Assembly (NCBI GenBank): GCA_027972325.1
Contig: JAPMOS010000013.1
Location: 1 to 64,000, forward strand
Source of the DNA: Paratrimastix pyriformis
Lineage: Eukaryota > Preaxostyla > Paratrimastigidae
DNA length: 64,000 nucleotides
Direction: 5' to 3'
Part shown: positions 54,001 through 64,000 of the stretch, piece after piece
Layout: each line of letters opens with the position of its first letter
How positions within the stretch are numbered: position 1 is the first letter of the stretch
Translations under genes and position numbers: made by a program
The notes under the pieces: generated by a model
The model's input: only the letters and a program-made list of their open reading frames with translations
Told to the model about the DNA's origin: nothing
The model's database searches: none

Positions 54001-54748
54001 GAGACTTTTCTTAACCCCCGCGCTCACGATCACTTGTCCGCCTCCATCCTCACCACTCCGGCGTTTTCATACAGGAGGCCCACACCGCCCCGGATTGTCC
54101 GGCGGGCCTGCCGCCATCGCGGGCCCCTGGCCGCCCGGCCCACCGCCGCACCTGCACCCGGGACACCCCCACCACGGCCCCCGTCCCCCGGCGCCCATCT
54201 TCTCCCCGTCCCCGTACGCCCCGGCCCCGGCGCCCCTCGTTCCCATCCCGCCGCCGCCGTCCCCCCTCGGGCCGCTGCCCCGCTACCCGGCGTCCGCCCA
54301 CCTGTCGCCGTCCCTCGGGCCCCTGTCTGGCGGGCGAGGCGGTTACCCCGGGCTCCAGCAGCCCCCGACTCGGCTCTCCCCGGCCCTGGGGCCCGGCAGC
54401 ATGCAGCCGCCCTCGCCGCTGCTCACGATGTCCGTGACGGTCTCACCCCGGCTGACCCCCAGCACGGCCTACCCGAACCCCTTCGCCCTGCCCATCCCCT
54501 CTTCGGCCCCGGCCCCGGCCCCCTCGGCCCTGGCCGCGCCACCGCCACCCGCCATCGGCCTGCCCCCGTCCCCCCGCACCCCCGCTGCTCCGGCGGCGGC
54601 CGCTCTCACCTCGGCAACCACATCGCCCAGCATGGGGCCGCTGACGCCCCCGGGGATCCTCGGGATCGCCGCTGATCTGGCTGGGCTCCCCAGCACACCC
54701 GCAGACCATGGGCGCGCCTTGCCCCTCCGGAAGCGCTGGCGCACCTGA
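51055..54748 (+). CDS. C2HC zinc-finger protein with long proline-rich, disordered body
   Basis: Four exons, consistent phases: 51055-51558, 51612-52923, 53003-53962, 54075-54748 (1149 aa). The start is the ATG at 51055 (MPDETSPPPP). Close to the N-terminus is one finger, ACPFCQAGFTTSDALQRHVY followed by RSC: Cys33, Cys36, His49, Cys54, a C2HC pattern. The rest is low complexity: basic Ser/Lys/Pro segments with KKK clusters, an acidic-serine block after the first intron (Glu/Asp run, then a serine run), Pro/Ala-rich tracts, and a His/Arg/Ser block (SPHRHSRHAHSRRHHHRRRS). The His/Arg/Ser and acidic blocks suggest a nuclear, RNA- or chromatin-associated protein, but no enzymatic domain is visible and I assign no function. 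Donors are GTCTGT (51559), GTGGTC (52924) and GTCTGT (53963). Confidence 0.75.
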
Positions 54749-55199
54749 ACTGACTAACCCGGGGGAGGAGAGATGATCCTCTGGTTTGTGCGACGGACGA
54801 CTCATTCCGCCGGAACAATCCAGCATCCATTCTGCTTCCTGTTTGATTCTGATTCGGGGCAGCAGGGGCGCAAGGCAGACATGGTGTGTGTGGCAGCAGC
54901 GGCCTCCAAACAGAAATATGTCTTCGAATGTCCCCAAAGGCCCACTCCGGCCAGGCTGTGTGGCTGTGTCTGCGGGTAGAACCAGAAAATCCATCCACTC
55001 TCTCAATGCGATGCAGGAATTTGGGTTGGATGGGGAATCTTTTTTCTCTCGAACAGCTAAGCAGCCAAACCACCACCCCAGTCCTTCAGGCGAGGAGCAA
55101 TGGGGGAGGTCCACGATTTTCGGGGAGAACATAATTGGATGCGCCGTTGCTGGACGCGTTGTTGCCTCGGACACAAAGGCAGACCGCACACAGCCAATC
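54749..55199. other. Intergenic region, no gene recognised
   Basis: The 450 bases between the zinc-finger gene stop and the first clear LRR-protein residues are lower in GC. An open frame runs through into the LRR protein but lacks conserved sequence, so it may be untranslated or a first exon. Confidence 0.4.
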
Positions 55200-57374
55200 T
55201 TTTCACGCTCCCGCAATTTTCTTGCCCGCGCAGTTTCTTCCTCTGACGACGACCATGATCATGACTCTTCTTCGTTTCTTCTTCGCTTGCCAACTGATCT
55301 GTTGTTGGCCATTATGGAGGCCTCCTCAGTCCAGCTTCATACGTACCTTTCGTTGCTGGGCCTCTCCCACGCCACGCGCACATCCATTCGGGGCACTCCT
55401 CCTTCGCTTTCGGTCAGTTTCGCGTTTCGTCGTCTGAGCTCACTAAAAAGTATTCAAGTTCGATCTTGGCATTGTGGAGTGCTCCGGGGGAGCGTCTCCC
55501 GTCCTGACCGCCGACGCTCTGGCTGCCATCGTCGGCCCCTGCAAGGCACTCATCAAGTTGACCCTTCCCGCGCGCCCCATGCCTGAACAGTGTCCACCTC
55601 TTGTGGAGTGCGGCCTCACCGATGCCGCCTGCCTGCCTTGGGTGAACGAGGCCTTCGCGGGCCACCGCCAACTGGCTGTACTGCATGTCCTGTGGGCGGA
55701 GCCACTGTCCGTTGCCATCCGCCACATCTTCAAGCACCTGCCAGGGCTGGAGGAGCTCCGCTTCCTGCAGTCTGCGGACTCTGGCTTTATGGAGACTCTG
55801 CCCTCGTCTCCGAGCGCTCCGTTGCTCATTGGGCCGCGGGGTGATCGACCAACGCCGTTTGGATTTCAAAGTCCTGGGGCCCCTCAAAGAGACTCTCAAA
55901 AAAATCGACTTGGTAAACGTCGCCCCGGTGAGCCTCATACCTCAGACCTTGCTTTCCATCTCTGGAGCACTTCAGTGTCCTTCCTATCGGCGCACAACCG
56001 CTGCAATGCGAAGAAATCTTCTCCCGGCTCCACTCCCTCAGCCTCACGAGTAGAGACTCATCCCTCGCGGCGCAGTTGATTGCTGCCAGCCAGGCCACCC
56101 TCCAATCTGTCTCGCTCGAGATTGATCAGCATGCGGAGTCATTCCCCCAATTCCTGGCGGCGCTGGGTCGGCTGCCCCATCTGACCAGCCTCACTTTGCG
56201 TCTTTCCGAAGCCCCAGGCGGCGGTGACGCCGTCCTGGGTGCCATCATGCCCATGATCAATCGGCTGGAATGGCTTGACCTCCAGGGGGGGCCGTGCGCA
56301 ATGCCCGTCAGCATCAACAGCAACAGTCTCCGCTCGCTGTCCATCTCCATGAAGGAGGCCCCCCTGACTCTGACCTGCCCAACCCTGGAGGTGCTCGCTC
56401 TGTCCGAACCGAACAAGCTGGTTCTGGCCTGTCCCCGGCTGCGCTCCATCGAAATCCTGAAGGCAGATTCGAAGCTTGACGTCTTGGCATCCATGCCCCA
56501 TTTGGAGGAGATCCACGGCCCGGAGGACCTGCAGGAGTCGGCGGACACGAAAGATTACTATCCATTTGATGAAACTGACTGGTTACCCCAGGTTCTGGCT
56601 GCCGCATCGCCATCCCGGTTGAGCCGAGTGTCGGACGTGTGTGTCGAGGAGCTGCGCGTCTTCAAACAGCTCTGGAACCTTGGAGCTCTGACTCACCTGG
56701 AGGTTAATCTGTTCATGGAAGATTTGTTCCACCTTCATTTGCCAGGGCACATCCAGAGCCTGGTTGCAGCCTTCTACGACGCAGATGACATGACAGGAAT
56801 CAGGAGGGGTGATGAATTCAGGCAGTTGTCGTTGGAGTCTCAGGGGCTTCGTGCCCTCTCACTCTGCAACACCGGGTCGTGTCACACTATCTCCCTGTCC
56901 CTTCGCTGCCCGGCCCTGACGAGCCTCAACATCAAGAACTACAGCCTTACCGCGCTTGAGATGGTCGATGACATCTCCCCATCCATCCGCAGCTTCAGGG
57001 TCGAGCACCGGAACGAGCACACAATGGCTCATCTGGATGGCTGCTTGCTGGCCGTCCTGGTCCGACACTCAGACCATTTGCGGCATGTGGCCCTGCGGCG
57101 GCACTGCTATGGCGCTGTGGATGCGGGCTGGTCCTCGCTAAACACCGCCCTCGGGATGCTGCCCCGATTGACAAGCCTCGAGTTGATCCCTGCTCCCTCC
57201 CAGGAGATGTCGGTGGCCTTCCCTCACCTCCGGCGGCTGGTCATCGGCAGGCTGCGCTCTCTGGTGATCGACTGCCCGCTGTTGGAGGAGCTCTGGATTC
57301 CCTTCGACCCCCAGAAAATTCCGTTCACTCTGACACGACCGGCTCCCAACCTCCGCGTGCGTGACACAACTTGA
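55200..57374 (+). pseudogene. F-box/leucine-rich-repeat-like family protein with frame breaks
   Basis: The N-terminal segment (FLLRLPTDLLLAIMEASS, F-box-like, then LSLLGLSHATRTSIRGTPPS) ends at a 46-base intron (55413-55458, donor GTCAGT). It is followed by FDLGIVECSGGASPVLTADA, LAAIVGPCKALIKLTLP, the WVNEAFAGHRQLAVLHVL repeat and LPGLEELRFLQ. The expected continuation LWRLCPRLRALRCSLGRG is one base out of frame near 55770 with no intron signal. A second mismatch lies near 55910-55945, where KETLKKIDL must connect to PCFPSLEHFSVL in another frame. From about 55950 the frame is intact to the stop at 57374 (LRR-like helices and strands, for example PHLTSLTLRLSE). From memory this matches a large repeated family of Paratrimastix. 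Either it is a recently damaged copy, or there are small indel errors in the assembly. Confidence 0.55.
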
Positions 57375-57621
57375 TTGAGTCGCGTGGCCAGGTCCAGACC
57401 TTCCTGGCCCCACCATCCGCAGGTGCTCTCACGGGGGAAGAGAGTTGCACTTTACTGTCTTCTTCTTTTTCCTTTCTCTGCTCTCTGCTCTCTGTGCTTT
57501 CGCCACCCAATACGTAAGGACCGAGAGAACATCCGGCGCATTCGCGAGGGCGCAGCAGGCGCCGGTGGCAGCCTTCTGTTCCTGGAGGATGGGTGGGTGG
57601 GAGGAAGAGGAGCCGACGCGT

Positions 57622-60527
57622 TTATGCGTACGGGTTGAAAATCTTGCGGCCCTGGTAGTTCTCCGTCCCGTCGCCTTCCTCGTCCCTGCCCCCGAACCTC
57701 CGCCCGCCCCGGCCCCGTCCACGTCCCCGCCCGCCCCGGCCCCGCCCGCCCCGGCCGCGACGCCTGGTAAACATCTCGTGCCGAGCGCGGCTCTCACTGT
57801 ACTGGCACTGATCATGTAGTTCGGGGTCGCACTGGATGCAGCCCCGGACGAAGGGCCGGCCCCCCGGCACGGCATCCCGGTGGAAGGTCACGTCCAGCAG
57901 TCGATACTCGCCGCACTTCTCGCAGTACTGTCCGCGGCAGAGGGAGAGATTGGGCCGGAGAATGTGTGTTGGCGCGTGGACGCGGGCGATGTGGGTGGTG
58001 TCTGGTGCGGTGCGATGCGGCGTTGAAGTGTAGGCGGGCAGAACGAATGAGGTGATGTCTGTGCGCGCGGGTGTCTGTGGTGCGTTGGGGATCTGTGCGT
58101 CGGTTGTGGGGGAAAAGAGTGGCCAAGCGAAGGTAGCTGAATCAGTGGCCGGGGCGGGAGGGAGGGTGCCGGACCTTGGGGCCCTCGGGGTCCTCCTCGA
58201 TCTGGGGCTCGTCCTTCTCCTTCTTGGGCCGCGTGCCCGCCAGGGCCACCCGGTGGGCCCCCGGGGCCACGTGAATCATCACGGGGCACACGTTGCAATC
58301 TGCAGCCCAGAATAAAACATCCGTTAGAAGGGCTTTCCGAAAAAGGACAAGAGGAGCCTTTCTGTCCTGCGGTCTTGAGGTTGTTGAGGCTGGGGAGTGG
58401 AGATTATCTGGAGCAGAGGGCGCCACGGACCGATGCGCCAGTGGGGGCCCGAGGACGTGTCCAGGATGAGGCAGCCTGTGCATTGGTCGTTGATGCACGG
58501 CCCAAGCTGAACCAACCCGCACGCCCCACCGCCCAAACCCCACACGATGATGATGATGATATGGATGATGACATTGGATGATGATGAGGATATTGGATGA
58601 TATTGGATGATGATGCTATGACGATGATGGTGCTGACGCTGTGGAGGATCATCGATGATAGCGATGGTGATGATGGTTGATAGCGACGGTGAAGCATCGT
58701 TCGCGGAGGAGCGAAAGCGTCACGGCCGTCACCACGGGCGGGACGGACCATGGTCTGAGCGCAAGCCTGGGGGCACGTGGGGTGGCCGCACTGGGTGCAG
58801 TTGAGGTGCATCTGGCCGGCTGGCCCTTGGTCGGCCCGCTCGAGATGGTCGTCCCCCGCGAAGGCCGGCGGGTGGTTGTAGCACAGCGGGCACAGCGGGT
58901 AGGCCTTCTGGTCGCTGCCACGCGAACAGACGACCAGCTCGAAGCCGTCCTGGAGAGGAGAAGAGGGGGTGACGCCGGCAGGGGAAATGAGTGGTGTGGC
59001 TGTGAATGAGAAAACGTGAGCTGGGTGGCGTGTAGTAGAGAGATGGCGGTGTGACCAAAGCACAGCGCGAGGCGAGGCCAGCAATTGGGGACAGGGGGAC
59101 AGGGGAGGGAGGTCTCGGTGGGGACGACAGACGAGGGGGCACCGGATCTCCTTGTAGAGTTTGATGGTCCCCTCACCAGGCATGTTGTACGACTCATCGC
59201 AGGTCGGGCAGAAGAGGCGTGCCGGTCGGGTCGAGATCAGGTTCATGTACCGGTGGCACTTGCCGCACCGGCTCAGCGGCTGCCGGGACGCGGGACGCAC
59301 GGGGGTAAGCCAGGAGAGGAAGAGCGTGAAGGGATGGCCGGATTCGCTCACCAGCACCCAGCACCATCAACATTATCATCAACATCATCATCAACATCAA
59401 TGCCATCATCAGCATCAGCATCAGCATCAGCACCAGCACCAGCACCAGCGTCAGCGTCAGCATATCCCGCCCTCCGTTGTCGTTCGCCAAGTGAACCAAG
59501 TGATCGGCAGCAAGTGGCAAACAGCATCAGCATCAGCATCCATCACCGATCACCGATCACCGATCACCGATCACCGATCACCGATCACCGATCACCGATA
59601 CCCATCGCCCATCACCCATCACCCATCACCCATCACCCATCACCCCCATGCGCGGCATGTACAACCACGAACCTTCCCCGACTGGGCGAGGGTGGTGAAG
59701 GTGGACTCGAAGAGGGTGTCCATCAGGCCGATGCATTGGGCGAAGTAGTCGAACTTGGCCTTGAAGCAGCTCAGGCTGTGTGCCAGGACGGCCTCCTTGC
59801 CGGCCCGCCCGGTGGCGATCAGGCTGATCTGCTTTTCAATCTCCGAGCGCACGGCAGGCAGCACTGGGCGGCCCGGGGACATGCGGTGGTGGTGAGGTGG
59901 TGTTGAATTGGGTGATGATGATGCGTGCCGGTTGGGGGCGCCGGGACGGAGCGTCGGTGATGATGGTGATGATGGTGATGATGCTGATGCTGATGCTGAT
60001 GCTGATGCTGATGCTGATGCTGATGCTGATGCTGATGCTGATGCTGATGCCGATTGGATGTTGATGATGATGATTGGATGTTGATGACGAGATGATGATG
60101 CGGATCACTGGGGTGACAAGGGTGACTGGGGGGCAGAAGGTGGTGGTGGGCGGACCGAGGTCGGAATCGATCCTGTGGTACCCATGGGCCAACACCACAC
60201 CCAGCTCCGTGGGGACCAGCTGCCGACTGCCCTGTGGCGTGACGTGCCATCCCGCACACCCACCACCACCACAATCGCACAGACGTTGAGGGCGAGCCGC
60301 GCAGGTGGCTGAGGGGGGGATGGAGGATCTGGGGGCAAATCGGCCCGGATATAGCGGTGGGCGATGAGTTTGTTGATGATGATGTTTGATGGGCGACATG
60401 GAGGATCTGGGGGCTGAGGTGGCTCCGGATCCGGACGGAGTTGCGGGTGGATGATGACTGGATGATGACTGGATGATGACTGGATGATGACTGGATGATG
60501 ATGATGATGATAATGATAATGATGATA

Positions 60528-60585
<58 letters not shown>

Positions 60586-63500
60586 GTGATGGTGATGCTG
60601 ATGGTGATGGTGCTGCTGATGGTGCTGCTGATGCTGATGAAAGGATGGTCTGGGGGCAGAGGGCAGGGGCGGACCTGGACCCGGACGTAGTTGCGGGTGA
60701 TGATGTTGTTGATGTGCATGGGGATGGAGGCGTCCGTGCCGATGCCGTGCTTCTCCATCAGGGTGATCAGCTCGGACTCGGTCAGGTAGTCCGGCGGCGA
60801 GGTGCGGCCCTCCCGCAGCTGCAGACGGATACACACGCCCACACACACACGCCGATCCAAGTTGTGAAGAAAACGACAAAAAAAAAATCGAATTGATCAA
60901 ACAGTCCCGCCCGTTAAAACAAAAAAAAAACACAAAATGGTTCCTTTTCCCCGAGCCAACCTCATCCGATCGCTTTTTTCCAGGTTGTGTGCGTGTGATC
61001 GAACAGCCCGCCCGTCGAGAGAACGAAGAAGAAGAGGATGGGTTTAACTTCCTCGTGACGACCACCACTTCCGCCGCCACCCCCTGCCTCCCCACCCACG
61101 GTGTGTCTGCATCGCAGGTCTCCATCCCCGAGGAGCAGGTCGCTTATCGCGTCAGACCGACCTCGACCGAGGTGACGGTGACGTGCTGCCCCTGGCGGAA
61201 GTCGGGCAGAACCTCGTCGCGGCGTTGCATCCAGTGCAGGATCGAGGTGAACCCTGCGCCCATGCCCCATGCCAGTCAGTCAGTCTCGCGTTACACATGC
61301 CCATGCGCACGGCGCCAGCAAGGTCGTGGGGATGGAGACGGTCATGGGGGGATGGAGACGGATGAAGACGGTCATGGGGGGATGGAGACGGTCTGGGTGC
61401 GGACCGGGGGACACCATTCTGGAGCCGCTCAGGGAGAAATGCTCGGGGCCCACCGTGAATTGAACCTCGGTTCGCATTTCCTGCCCGGAACCGGTGGGGG
61501 GGAGGGGGGATGAAGGGGAAACGCAATGGTTGTGCACTGGTCCATCAATCTTTCCCCCGAGGTCCCGATCCGGCCAAACTTCCTTCCTGTCCACCCAACC
61601 CAGCCCAACCCGCCCCCTCCGCGCTCACACATGCATCCCGGGGAAGGGGAAGGGGGGCCTGGACCTCTGCATCCTGGGCGACGGTGGCCAGGAAGTGCAG
61701 GGCCACGAACTCATACACCCGCCAGGCGACGCCCCCGCCCAGCTGTGACTCGGTGGCGCACTGGGTGGGCGTGATGGGCGGGTGGTCCCCGGCGTCGAGG
61801 CCCTCCTTGGCCCGCATCGGACCCGCCAGCACTTGCTGGGCGTAGCCGCGCCTGGGGGGAGGGGGGGGGAGGCAGACAGGAGCGTGGGGATGATGTCAGG
61901 CGAACTGCCGAAGGGTCGCAGTGGCTGTGGGATGTCGTGGCTGTGCTATGCGGTGTTGTGTGGTGGCTTGCTGTGTGCTGTGTGCTGTGTGCGAGGCCGG
62001 GGCTGTGGGCTGCTGGCTGTGTGGGCTGTGGGCCGGGGCAGCTGGGTGCGGACGGACCAGCCGGGGTTTCCGTTGAACATCTCGACCGTCTCGCGGATGT
62101 TGAACGTGGCCGGGTAGGAGCTGCTCTCCGTCCGGGGTAACTCAGGAAACCCTGCGTGTACAGGCGCTCTATCAGGGGTGATGGTGGTGGTAGGATAGAC
62201 AGGGTTGAGGGAAGGGATGGAGTCAAGGATCGTTTCGGTCATCTGCTTAGGAGGGAATGAGGAAGGGAGGATGTTTTTCCATCTGGTTAGAATCCAATCG
62301 TTGGGGGCTTGGCGGACCTTCTTGATGGCCTGGTCGACGGCCGTGACTATGGCCTGCTTGGTGGCCCCACGAGGCCCTGGAAGTAGAGGGCAACCTCGTG
62401 GACGAAGACCGACCCTGTCCCATTCCAGATTCAGCGACCGGCCCGTCTGACCGGCCCGGGAGATGTGCAGGAAGGAAGGAGATGGTTGGGGGGGGGGGGG
62501 GGGGGGATTTTCAGTGATTTTCATTCGCTCTTGGTTCCACGGTGGCTCGATTTTCCGGAATATGAAGGGAGGGGGCGATGGGTTGGGACGAGATCCTGTC
62601 TTGCACCCCTCCCCATGGAACAATCGGTCGTGAGGTGGCTCGGGGCGCTGATGTCTGCCTCCCATGGTGGCGTCTGTAGCCCCCCCCTCCTCCTGTCTGC
62701 CTCCCTCATGGTGGTATGCCTCCCACGGTGGTGTAGGCCTCCCCAGGGTGGCTACCTCCCCATGGATGCGGAAATCGGAAGTGATGTGTCTCGCCGAGGC
62801 ACTGGTAAGAGTGGGAGCTTGCGGCACGAGTGAAAGCGAGTGCCTGGCGCCTCCGGGCAGACCGCCTGTGCCGGGCTGGATGGTGGGCACCAGGGTCCAG
62901 AAGGGCTCGGGGGTGAAGCACTGGATCTGGTCGTGCCGCTCCACGCAGAAGCCCAGGGTGGGCGTCTGGGAGGGAGGTGGCAGGGGAGGCAAGGCGAAGA
63001 TGAGGAGCCCGGTTAGATGTGTGGGGGCGGGACGGGACGGGGACGGGGACGGGGACGGGGACGGGGACGGGACGGGGACGGGACAGGGACAGGGACGAGG
63101 GACGGGACGGGGACGGGGACGGGGACGGGGACAGGGACGGGGACGGGGACGGGGACAGGGACGGGGACGGGGACCTGGCAGGGCCCATACGAGATGACGG
63201 CCGAGTCCAGGTTTCCGTACTTGTTCTGGAAGTAGCGCGTCTGGAAGCGGGTGAAGGCCACACCGACCTGTGGGAGCGAAGGGATGGGGCGGGTGAGACG
63301 GGGCGAGGAGGCGGGGAGGGGGGAGAGCCGCCAGGGTTCTGGAGCCGAATCGCCAGACTTTGAGGTCGAGTTCCTGGCGGACGTCAACAGCTGCGGCCTC
63401 GTTGGGGTTGGGCTGGCCCAGGTTGCTCATGGCCCGCGCGATATCGGTGGGGGTCACCGAGGAGAAGTGCGCTCGATAGATCTGAAGCGGGGTGTGGTGG

Positions 63501-64000
63501 GTGGGTGGGTGGGGGAGTGTGACCCGAGAAGGGATCTGACCTGCTGGCCGTTCGAATGCCTCATAAACGGTTCGACATTTTGGATCACCTCAAAGCAGAT
63601 ATCTACATCAAAAAAAGTCGTGAGACGGAGTGGCCGCCGAAGAATCAGCAGACTTTCTCCCTCACGATCGCAATCGAGCCACAAAACCAGATAGTCGGTA
63701 CCATGCGCCTCGCGCTGGAGGGAAGCAGTGACGTGCTTCTTGTCTTCCTCAATTTTGAGGATCGGCGCGCTAAAAAGATCGCTCGGGTTGACGTTGTCCC
63801 ATGAGTTGTATTGCTGATGGGGCATGAGATTGATCGAATTACGAATGACAGCTGACAGACAGGAGGGAAGTCAGTGCCGTATATATGCCCAAAGACACCA
63901 GCGACTTTGTATTGTGCTGTGCCCTTGTTTAAGAAGGGTGCCGAAAATTCCCACACTTTGAGACTTCCTCCAGGCCGCGGTGTGGCTCGGCCGTGAGATA
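57622..64000 (-). CDS. TOP3B: DNA topoisomerase III beta (5' end outside window)
   Basis: This type IA topoisomerase relaxes single-stranded DNA and RNA. Ordered landmarks on the minus strand: [12 protein letters not shown] (about 63880); TOPRIM metal motif [14 protein letters not shown] (about 63700) spliced to [27 protein letters not shown] (about 63200); [16 protein letters not shown] (about 62950); [12 protein letters not shown], the active-Tyr region (about 62135); [15 protein letters not shown] (about 61780); [19 protein letters not shown] (about 61240); [20 protein letters not shown] (about 60780); GIVLVHGYYKI-like block (about 60190); [12 protein letters not shown] and [14 protein letters not shown] (about 59280-59160); [14 protein letters not shown] (about 58890), further Cys pairs, and a C-terminal Arg/Gly-rich tail ([12 protein letters not shown]) ending NPYA and stop at 57622. 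The zinc clusters plus RGG tail are characteristic of TOP3B rather than TOP3A. One base is missing within the SYPRTE catalytic motif at about 62132. Introns carry GCTGAT, GAT and GGACGG arrays. Confidence 0.93.
59521..59645. repeat. GATCACC and CATCACC heptamer arrays
   Basis: About eight GATCACC units are followed by about five CATCACC units, in a TOP3B intron. Confidence 0.9.
59970..60062. repeat. (GCTGAT)n hexamer array
   Basis: About thirteen GCTGAT units lie in an intron of TOP3B, the same unit as the 19.8 kb array. Confidence 0.92.
60440..60645. repeat. GATGATGACTG units and (GAT)n
   Basis: Four 11-base ATGATGACTGG units (60451-60500) are followed by about 18 GAT triplets (60529-60583) and GTGATG/GCTGAT units, in a TOP3B intron. 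Confidence 0.9.
63027..63176. repeat. (GGGGAC)n hexamer array
   Basis: About 24 units of GGGGAC (with GGGAC and GGACAG variants) lie in the TOP3B intron between GPC(Q) and the PTLGFC block. The splice acceptor side lies at the lower coordinates. Confidence 0.93.

Overview
The window is eukaryotic nuclear DNA. It is GC-rich, its genes are split by many short introns (roughly 40-500 bases), and both introns and intergenic DNA are full of microsatellites, mostly (ATC/GAT)n. I found no prokaryotic operon, CRISPR array or phage. The wording of the leucine-rich-repeat protein near 55.3-57.4 kb (a 'LGLSHATRTSIRGTP' block followed by 'ADALAAIVGPCKAL') resembles, from memory, a large protein family of the anaerobic flagellate Paratrimastix pyriformis (Preaxostyla). 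An archaeal-type phosphoglycerate mutase and an SF-assemblin also suit an anaerobic metamonad-like protist. The organism assignment is an inference, about 50-60% sure.

Layout. Minus strand, 1 to about 8.9 kb: a large multi-exon gene running off the left edge, product not recognised. 10.1-10.9 kb: a frameshifted pseudogene. 11.3-29.4 kb, minus: one very long gene for a WDR81-like protein (pseudokinase, BEACH, second kinase-like lobe, WD40 repeats). 29.5-30.3 kb: coding-like minus-strand pieces of unknown function. 30.5-35.2 kb, plus: a short-chain dehydrogenase with a long glutamine-rich N-terminus. About 35.4-36.3 kb, plus: a cysteine-rich secreted or surface protein with a PSI-like module. 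36.8-37.5 kb, minus: the 3' end of a LINE-like retroelement, next to a tRNA-like sequence. 37.9-41.8 kb, minus: archaeal-type cofactor-independent phosphoglycerate mutase. 41.9-42.2 kb: a small hypothetical ORF. 42.4-43.5 kb, minus: SF-assemblin. 43.6-45.5 kb, minus: CTU2 (tRNA 2-thiolation). 45.7-50.5 kb, plus and divergent from CTU2 across 117 bases: a TBC RabGAP with a huge Ala/Pro/Lys tail. 51.1-54.7 kb, plus: a zinc-finger, proline-rich protein. 55.2-57.4 kb, plus: the F-box/LRR-like gene, with frame breaks. 57.6-64 kb, minus: DNA topoisomerase III beta, 5' end outside the window.

The genes are housekeeping and do not form one pathway: glycolysis (phosphoglycerate mutase), tRNA wobble-uridine thiolation (CTU2), flagellar-root cytoskeleton (SF-assemblin), membrane traffic (TBC RabGAP, WDR81), DNA/RNA topology (TOP3B).

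The most striking global signal is in the introns. Many could be fixed to the base by reading-frame phase plus protein conservation. Their 5' splice sites are overwhelmingly GTCYGY (GTCTGT, GTCCGT, GTCTGC, GTCCGC) rather than the usual GTRAGT. At least two introns start with GC (GCCCGC, GCCCGA). Two introns carry tandem duplications that copy the exon/intron boundary itself.
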